From assembly GCA_016928775.1 (NCBI GenBank), contig JAFGKD010000028.1, positions 1 through 47,013 on the forward strand: a stretch of 47,013 nt of DNA, read 5' to 3'. Under the pieces are notes generated by a model. It was not told the DNA's origin. It saw only the letters and a list, made by a program, of their open reading frames with translations, and did no database searches. The translations under genes were made by a program, and so were the position numbers. Numbering within the stretch: position 1 is the first letter of the stretch; the number at the start of each line of letters is the position of its first letter. The stretch is from Candidatus Zhuqueibacterota bacterium. GTDB taxonomy: Bacteria > Zhuqueibacterota > Zhuqueibacteria > Residuimicrobiales > Krinioviventaceae. Shown here one piece after another: positions 41,722-47,013 of the stretch.

Positions 41722-43932
41722 ATGACTAAAATGACCAGACTCTGTTGTTTTACACTCATTTTAAGCAGCTGCATCTGTTTTGCCCAGCAGATCACAATCA
41801 CTGGAGATATTCGAGACCAAAATACACATGAGAAAATTTCCAATGTAAATATATTTGTCAAGAACAGCCAGGTCGGCACAACAAGCACTGTCAATGGGCA
41901 GTTTTCCCTGGATATACCAACCTCGCATCCGGACAGTTTGGTCGTCTTTCAACACATTGCCTACAAAGTCAGAGAAATAGCACTTGATTCTCTTCGGCAG
42001 TTGACGACAATCTATCTGCAGCCCAGAATTATTCCACTGTCACAATTAAGAATCGAAGCACAAGGCGAACCGAGCGGCATTCAAAGCGACCTGCCCCAGG
42101 CGATCACGATCAAAAGGGCGGACAATTTTGCCAATCGGGGATTTATTGACGCAGCCGACTATTTAAGCACCGATCAAAGTATTCAAGTTGAAGAACAAAT
42201 CTCCGGCAAGAAAAGCATCAGTATTCGCGGCAGCAATCCGGACGATGTTCTTGTTTTGTATAACGGCATTAAAATGAACAGTGCTTTCGACAACACCTTT
42301 GATCTCTCCCTCATCGATCTGGAAGATATTGAGCGCCTGGAAATTTTTCGCGGCAGTCAGACGTCTGTGACAGGCACCGGGGGATTTGCCGGCGTTGTGA
42401 ACATTGTCCCGAAAATAGAACGTGATTATTTGATAAAGTTTCAACAACGCGTTGGAACCTATAATTCTGGAACGTGGGGGCTGTCGCTTTATAAAAATTT
42501 CAACGATCTCCATTCAGCCTACAGCTATCGCAAAGGAGGTAGTACACGCCAATTTTCCGGCTCTGATTTTGGCCAAGACTATTTGATCAACAAATCCGAA
42601 CAGCATACGGCAAATCTGGACTATCGATTTGATAACAATCTTTTGAGCGCCTCTTATTTGCGATCACATCTTGATTATGATAATCAACGCTATCGGGAAA
42701 ATATAAATAATATGGATCAGCTTGTCTCTCTCAGATACCGTGGAAGAATCTTTCGCTTTTCAGGTTTTGATTTAGCTGCTTCACAACATCAATTGCAAGA
42801 GGATCAGCATCTCAACAGTAGCAGCAGATTTTTTTCAGAATTTCTGGATAAACACCTTGAGAACACCTCCTATAATTACACCGTCAATAAAAAATGGTTG
42901 TTTTCCAATACTGAATTTTTCCTGTCCTATCAATTTGAAGATGCGTCCCTCAATTTTCGAGATCAGCTCACCAACCCGGAAAGGAACAGAACCGACATTT
43001 ACAATGAACAGATGAGACGTCAGCACCATGGCTTTGTGGCGATTGCCAAACTATTCAATCAGCTCGAGTCGCGTTATATTCCTGTTTTTGATATGGATAT
43101 CTGTATGAGAAATGATCATTTAACGGATGCCAGAGAGACAGATCAGTTCTCCACCGATAAAACGTGGAATAAAACAACGCTCAAATTTTCGTCAAACATG
43201 GAAGGACAATCTCAAAATGTTGTCTATCATGGCTATTTCAATTATGGGAAAAATGTCAAGTTTCCGACCATGCTGCAACAGGTCAGCTCGACTCAAAGGA
43301 GAGCATTTTCAGATGATACAACCCAGCTAAAACCTGAAATAAGCAATGGATATGACCTTGGCTTTGAGATGTCAGGGGAGACGCCGGAAGCGATTGTCTC
43401 AGCTATTGAGGGCTGGCAGATTTCTTTTTATTTGTTCAGGAATTTTTTCACCGACAAGCTCAGGACGTCCTATACACCCGGTTTTCCCCTGGCTTATTAT
43501 GACAATGTTCAGACCGCACAAATTAGCGGATTTGAAACAAGAGCCGGTTTGTTTCTGCTGAATAAAAAACTGACGTTGGAAATTGGCTATTCCAATTATG
43601 CGATATCGGATAAAGCGGCGTTCCCGTTTAAATATGACAATAAATTTACCGTGGACACAAAAATAAATCATCACGGTTATAATTTCCACCTGCATGCCTT
43701 TTATGAAGGCGAGCAAATAGGGTGGATCCGGGATTTTGCCGGCGGATTTGATGAGGTCACTTTGCCGGCTCATTTTAATCTCGATCTGCATCTCAAAAAG
43801 AATATCGAAATTAAAAAGTTCAAAATTTTAGCCAATATCAGTGTTCGCAATCTGCTCAATGAAAATATAGAGTTGGTTGGTTTGGCCCTGCGAGATCGAC
43901 GTTACTATTTAACCGTGGGAGTCGCTTATTGA
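41722..43932 (+). CDS. TonB-dependent outer-membrane receptor with carboxypeptidase-regulatory-like N-terminus
   Basis: The 736-residue protein has a signal peptide (RLCCFTLILSSCICFAQ), a carboxypeptidase-D-regulatory-like domain at about residues 25-105 (ITGDIRDQNTHEKISNVNIF), a plug (ISIRGSNPDDVLVLYNGIKM, IERLEIFRGSQTSVTGTGGF, AGVVNIVPK) and a long beta-barrel ending in RDRRYYLTVGVAY with the terminal aromatic typical of outer-membrane barrels. The ATG at 41722 has only a weak GGGCGGA, and another ATG lies three codons on. The lipoprotein at 43929 overlaps its stop. No SusD homologue is present, unlike classical glycan-uptake pairs. The substrate is unknown; the divergent HTCS suggests a saccharide or related ligand. 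Confidence 0.87.
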   Translation: MTKMTRLCCFTLILSSCICFAQQITITGDIRDQNTHEKISNVNIFVKNSQVGTTSTVNGQFSLDIPTSHPDSLVVFQHIAYKVREIALDSLRQLTTIYLQPRIIPLSQLRIEAQGEPSGIQSDLPQAITIKRADNFANRGFIDAADYLSTDQSIQVEEQISGKKSISIRGSNPDDVLVLYNGIKMNSAFDNTFDLSLIDLEDIERLEIFRGSQTSVTGTGGFAGVVNIVPKIERDYLIKFQQRVGTYNSGTWGLSLYKNFNDLHSAYSYRKGGSTRQFSGSDFGQDYLINKSEQHTANLDYRFDNNLLSASYLRSHLDYDNQRYRENINNMDQLVSLRYRGRIFRFSGFDLAASQHQLQEDQHLNSSSRFFSEFLDKHLENTSYNYTVNKKWLFSNTEFFLSYQFEDASLNFRDQLTNPERNRTDIYNEQMRRQHHGFVAIAKLFNQLESRYIPVFDMDICMRNDHLTDARETDQFSTDKTWNKTTLKFSSNMEGQSQNVVYHGYFNYGKNVKFPTMLQQVSSTQRRAFSDDTTQLKPEISNGYDLGFEMSGETPEAIVSAIEGWQISFYLFRNFFTDKLRTSYTPGFPLAYYDNVQTAQISGFETRAGLFLLNKKLTLEIGYSNYAISDKAAFPFKYDNKFTVDTKINHHGYNFHLHAFYEGEQIGWIRDFAGGFDEVTLPAHFNLDLHLKKNIEIKKFKILANISVRNLLNENIELVGLALRDRRYYLTVGVAY

Positions 43933-44774
43933 AAACAATCGTAAAAGCATTTCTCATTTTTTTATTTGTCTGCATACTGGTCTGCACTGAAAATCCCCTG
44001 TTTGATGATAATAAAATGACCGGCAATGTCATCAAAGGCCAGGTGCTGCTCAAAGACAAAACATCGGACCATTGTGCCTACGTTTGGCTGGAGGGATTTG
44101 ATGTAGGCGCAATGACCGAAAAAACCGGCACGTTTCAACTGGATCTGTCCACCTCCAAACATGGTGGCGGATTAGTGGGACAATTTCATCTTTACTTTTA
44201 TGTCAATAATTATCAACTGGAGTCGGCGACTGTGCTGATCCATAATGGCACTGTTCAACCCAATGCCGGCGATTTGGATGCACAATTTAATCTCAAAAAG
44301 ACCATTACGTTGACAAAAATATTGGATATCGAGACAATCATTACGCCTGATATCGTTTCGACCACTTTTGAGGATAGTTTGCACCTGACGGTGACACTGA
44401 GGGCATATCAGGATACGGTGAAAATAACGACAAAAATTCGCGATGCTGAATACCTGACTGCCGCGTTCATCAGGGGGAGAGGTAATGACAGCAATGTGCT
44501 TCTGATCGATTATGGCGGCACATCGTATTCGCAAATTCCCGTTCTCAAGGATTATAAAAAACCCGATTACAAGCGCCAGTTTTACATGTCGATTCCTTTT
44601 GCGGCACAGAATTTTGTTCCCGGGGAGTACGAGATCATACCATATCTTATGGTATCGCCCATAAATGTTCCGGCAGGTCTTTTAAACAGTTTGACCAGAA
44701 ACCAGCCGCAATTAAGCACTGATTTTCTCAATATTCCCATTTCGGAGAATAGTGGATTTTTTCGAATCAATTGA
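43929..44774 (+). CDS. Lipoprotein partner of the TonB receptor, TTG start overlapping the receptor stop
   Basis: The 281-residue protein starts with a lipoprotein-like signal (KTIVKAFLIFLFVCILVC; Cys19 as the likely anchor, lipobox imperfect). An Ig-like regulatory fold follows (IKGQVLLKDKTSDHCAYVWL, TGTFQLDLSTSK), then beta-rich regions that include TITLTKILDIETIITPDI. It has no named family and no SusD features. The start is TTG at 43929; TTGA overlaps the receptor's TGA, and GGGAG lies nine bases before it, so translation is coupled to the receptor. It should be an outer-membrane lipoprotein working with the receptor, perhaps as a ligand-binding lid; that role is inferred. Confidence 0.75.
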   Translation: MKTIVKAFLIFLFVCILVCTENPLFDDNKMTGNVIKGQVLLKDKTSDHCAYVWLEGFDVGAMTEKTGTFQLDLSTSKHGGGLVGQFHLYFYVNNYQLESATVLIHNGTVQPNAGDLDAQFNLKKTITLTKILDIETIITPDIVSTTFEDSLHLTVTLRAYQDTVKITTKIRDAEYLTAAFIRGRGNDSNVLLIDYGGTSYSQIPVLKDYKKPDYKRQFYMSIPFAAQNFVPGEYEIIPYLMVSPINVPAGLLNSLTRNQPQLSTDFLNIPISENSGFFRIN

Positions 44775-44861
44775 CAGCACGTGCGATATCTGGGGAGATA
44801 AAGTATACGTTTTTGGGGAGGTCGTCCTCGACTGTGGGGTTGGCTGAGGAGGGATATATTT

Positions 44862-44895
44862 ATTGAAAAATAGAAATGGATTTCTAATTTTCAAT
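44862..44895. terminator. AT-rich hairpin downstream of the receptor/lipoprotein operon
   Basis: ATTGAAAAATAGAAA pairs with TTTCTAATTTTCAAT around a TGGA loop, a 15-base stem with one mismatch. It lies 88 bases beyond the stop at 44774. The stem is AT-rich and no T-tract follows, so a terminator role is only possible; it may instead be part of the repeat-rich region that follows. Confidence 0.4.
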
Positions 44896-45094
44896 AAATG
44901 ATAAAACGGGCGATTGAAAAACAGTTGTCAAAAGCCTACTTTAACCTTGAACTCGATGGGGAACGTTTGTGTTTGCACTTTAAATCGATATAAAAAGAGA
45001 GCAAAATGGTCGTTTCCTCATCCTTGCCTCCATGTCGCCCGCTTTGATGACGAATGTGTCGGAATTTCTCACCGCCAGGATTGGTATGCCAGTC

Positions 45095-45117
45095 AGCCCG
45101 CTTTTGTCAAGCGGGCT
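45095..45117 (+). terminator. GC-rich hairpin with T-rich tail
   Basis: AGCCCGCTT pairs perfectly with AAGCGGGCT around TTGTC and is followed by GTTTTGCGTGTCTTTT. It looks like a rho-independent terminator for plus-strand transcription from the receptor operon, though it lies 320 bases beyond the last stop. The surrounding 44900-45240 has no supported ORF. Confidence 0.5.
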
Positions 45118-45270
45118 GTTTTGCGTGTCTTTTGATCTCCTGAAAAATCTCTTACCGGTATCGTAGAGAAGAGGGCGGATGTCACTTATTTGACCAATAA
45201 AAGTTTGATTGTTTTTCATAATTGTCGGCAATCAAACGGCAAAAATTGAGCTCATCGGAGATATTATTTT

Positions 45271-45523
45271 AAATGATTGCTCTATTAGCACAGAAAAAAT
45301 ATTAAAAAGCTGATTGTTTTGATTGCTTTATCTTTTTGTCTATTGAATTTGATACTCTTTTGGAGTGAATTCACTGTGTGAATTCACGCGGGCCACTGGC
45401 CTGCGAGTCAGGCAAACTGCTATGAATACGATCACCCAAATTGACGGCTTTGCCGTCATGCATTCACAAAGAGAATGCACTCCAAATAAGCACTGCTTTT
45501 CTGAGTTAATAGAGCAATCATTT
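45271..45523. repeat. 23-base inverted pair flanking a nested element
   Basis: AAATGATTGCTCTATTAGCACAG (given here in two parts: AAATGATTGCTC at 45271 and TATTAGCACAG to 45293) recurs as its reverse complement at 45501-45523 with about three differences. The right copy ends exactly at the stop codon of the esterase fragment. The pair encloses the 14-base terminal-repeat element at 45358-45486. It may be the boundary of a small mobile element or a long-range hairpin. Confidence 0.55.
45358..45486. mobile_element. MITE-like element with 14-base terminal inverted repeats
   Basis: The ends TTTGGAGTGAATTC (45358-45371) and GAATGCACTCCAAA (45473-45486) are inverted repeats that match at 13 of 14 positions. 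Inside are two copies of the palindrome GTGAATTCAC, a GGCCACTGGCC hairpin and GACGGC-TTT-GCCGTC. At 129 bases it is far too small to encode a transposase, so it would be non-autonomous. The target-site duplication is not obvious. Seen in sequence; mobility is inferred. Confidence 0.55.
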
Positions 45524-46215
45524 TATTTTATTAGAATACATTTTGTGGTTTTAAACAGCCTATTTGCCCTCAGCACAATAAGATATATTCCTGATGCGAA
45601 ATCTGATGCATCCCAAACCACTAAATGAGTTCCTGCTTTTAGCTCGGTATCCAATAGTCTTTCAATTAATTGGCCATTTATGTCAAAAATTGGTACCGAA
45701 ACGTCTAAAGTTTTAGTGATTGAAAACTTTATCTGGGTAGTTTGATTAAAAGGATTGGGATAGCTCTGGTAAAGCATGATGTCTGATAATAATTTATCTT
45801 TATTTATGGATACGGCTGATGCTATCTCAAAATTGCTAAAAAACTCCCACATATCCTTGTTTATGTTGAAATCAAAATTGTTATTACCAATTATATGATC
45901 AGAGGCTCCTGGCCATACATGTCCTCCATTCACAATGCGATAAAACAGGATTTGTAGTTTATTTGAACTATTATAATAAGAATATTTTACTACTGTCGAT
46001 CCATCGGAAGGATCAATATCAGGCATAATTATTGAATCAGATAATGTACATTTATTATGATTAATCCAGTATCCCAATGTTTCACCCACAGAATACCATC
46101 CGTCCCTTCCCCCGTTATATGGAACAAGTACATCTGCTGTTCCGTGACAGTAGAACATCGGCATCGGCGTTTTTAGCTCAAAGTTAGTGATGTGATCTTC
46201 ACTTAGGGTCGACAC
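45523..46215 (-). pseudogene. C-terminal half of a PHB-depolymerase-type esterase with T9SS sorting domain
   Basis: The open frame begins (GTG) in the middle of the esterase fold. FYCHGTADVLVPYNGGRDGW, LGYWINHNKCTLSDS and LFYRIVNGGHVWPGASDHII match the C-terminal part of the LpqC/PHB-depolymerase-like family, with the catalytic Asp (GTADxxVPY) and His (GGHxWPG). The N-terminal half with the GxSxGG nucleophile is missing. A FlgD-like sorting domain follows (LYQSYPNPFNQTTQIKFSIT ... ASGIYLIVLRA). The frame can be followed back only to a TGA near 46242. Immediately upstream lies the end of the transposase, so an insertion has very likely cut the gene. The remaining part could not be active as an esterase. 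Confidence 0.8.
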
Positions 46216-47013
46216 AGAAATAACTTCGTATTTTCATCTCAACACACAGCTAGCAATTTGACCAATTTGGTTTGATTGTGTAGTTCCAACTGCCAAGTTC
46301 ATCATATGGGGTGATATTGAGGTTTTTGAAATCATTATCATCAATCTTTTTCCCTTTCTCATATTGGTGCTCATCAAGAAATGCTTCAATGTGAAGTCCG
46401 GTATCCGTTTTCGTGCTTTTGATAAAGTTCAAGAGAGTTTCAAAACTTTCCAAGGGATGTCCCGCCCAATTCTTACTAATTTCACTAAACATCCTATGTT
46501 CCACAGGATTCCATTTACTTGCCCCGGTCGGATAATGGGATACTTTTACTTCGAGTCCATGTTTGTTAGAAATCCGATCTTGAAGAAATTTCTTAAAAGT
46601 ACGAGGTTTCGCCCCGTTACTTCCTCCACTATCAGCCAAAATCAGGAGTCGTTTTGAGTTAGGATATTGGCTTTTACCCTGATTCTGCCACCAGATATCT
46701 ATAGCATTGACAGCAAATTCCGGGGTATCCGCAGACTTGCCAACCACAACGACGCCCGTATTTTGATTAATATCATATATACCATATGGTGAGGCGATGC
46801 CAACTGCTTCGGAGCGGAAATCATGATCTTTGACCTTTTGGGCTTAGAGGCACCATGTTCGCCCCGGATTTTTGAACAATCCAATCAGCTCCTTCTTCTT
46901 GGTGTCCACACTAATAACTGGGTCACCTGTTTTGTTAAACTGCTCACGGAAAACCTTTATTATGCCAAACTGTTTATCCCTGTCCGGGTTAGACCCTGTT
47001 GATATCGTCTTAC
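46208..47013 (-). mobile_element. ISAzo13-family insertion sequence, partial (runs off the window)
   Basis: The transposase remnant fills 46250-47011, and the element continues past the window edge. Its inner boundary is probably near AGGGTCGACACAGAAATAAC (about 46205-46224), where the esterase homology stops, but the end was placed by context, not by a matching second terminus. Insertion here would explain the truncated esterase. Confidence 0.65.
46250..47011 (-). pseudogene. ISAzo13-type transposase with an in-frame stop codon, 5' end outside the window
   Basis: Read from the window edge, the frame gives STGSNPDRDKQFGIIKVFRE, then VISVDTKKKELIGLFKNPGR, then TWCL and a TAA at 46844-46846. 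The same frame continues AQKVKDHDFRSEAVGIASPY, GIYDINQNTGVVVVGKSADT and on to WNYTIKPNWSNC. These are the blocks of ISAzo13-family (Rhodopirellula-type DDE) transposases. The catalytic acids appear as VDTKKKE, LADSGGSNGAKP and WNPVEHRMF. In relatives an acidic or polar residue occupies the stop position, so one base change would explain it. The piece after the stop alone (46250-46747) lacks the first catalytic Asp, so the copy is most likely dead unless the stop is read through. Confidence 0.82.

Noticed and set aside
44980..45231. Possible small minus-strand gene
   Set aside because: The frame is 83 codons, crosses the terminator-like hairpin, and has no ribosome-binding site or family resemblance that I could support.
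45365..45628. Possible small plus-strand gene
   Set aside because: It reads through the inverted-repeat element and into the antisense of the esterase fragment, with no start signal.

Overview
The window reads as chromosomal DNA from an uncultured or little-studied member of the FCB group of Gram-negative bacteria, most like Calditrichota, KSB1 or Ignavibacteria-type lineages. The main clue is a set of secreted proteins that end in the 'NPFNP...' FlgD-like / type IX secretion (Por) sorting domain: a glycoside hydrolase at 2-3.5 kb, a beta-propeller protein at 16.4-18.2 kb, a domain-only protein at 30.5-30.9 kb, an FG-GAP/Kelch protein at 33.7-37.0 kb and a truncated esterase at 45.5-46.2 kb. 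Two TonB-dependent receptors with carboxypeptidase-regulatory-like N-termini and a periplasmic-sensor hybrid kinase of the HTCS type fit the same group. The assignment is inferred from protein style alone; there is no rRNA or tRNA in the window.

Layout. 0-3.6 kb: a secreted protein of unknown function, a HAD phosphatase and a GH39/GH5-like hydrolase, next to dispersed hairpin repeats. 3.7-6.4 kb: a four-gene ABC exporter operon in which every junction is a 4-base ATGA overlap. 6.6-10.1 kb: a Tat-exported gluconate-2-dehydrogenase-type subunit, its GMC flavoprotein and a nine-haem cytochrome c, together a plausible periplasmic sugar or alcohol dehydrogenase with its electron outlet. 10.1-16.1 kb: a B12-binding radical SAM protein, PriA, an HhH-GPD DNA glycosylase, an unknown protein and free methionine-R-sulfoxide reductase (the last three form an overlapping operon). 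16.1-18.2 kb: a second copy of the repeat elements and an SBBP beta-propeller protein. 18.2-21.3 kb: a TonB receptor with a lipoprotein and a small His/Cys-rich membrane protein, probably for metal uptake.

21.4-30.4 kb is the most unusual part: eight minus-strand genes behind one candidate promoter. In transcription order they encode a LacI/RbsB-like binding lipoprotein, a PH-like membrane protein, a SWIM zinc-finger protein, a histidine kinase with two N-terminal S1 RNA-binding domains and a pseudo-receiver, a second kinase with an N-terminal receiver and a four-cysteine PAS-like segment, a single-domain response regulator, a pore-loop channel-like protein with an atypical selectivity filter, and a small membrane protein. 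I know of no described system with this composition.

30.5-33.6 kb: an orphan sorting-domain protein, then an ECF sigma factor, a zinc-binding anti-sigma factor and two CpxP/Spy-like envelope proteins, which look like an envelope-stress module. 33.7-41.5 kb: the giant FG-GAP/Kelch protein and the HTCS regulator. 41.7-44.8 kb: a second TonB receptor with a lipoprotein whose TTG start overlaps the receptor's stop. 44.8-47.0 kb: a gene-poor stretch with two nested inverted-repeat structures, then a PHB-depolymerase-type esterase that has lost its N-terminal half beside an ISAzo13-type transposase with an in-frame stop codon.
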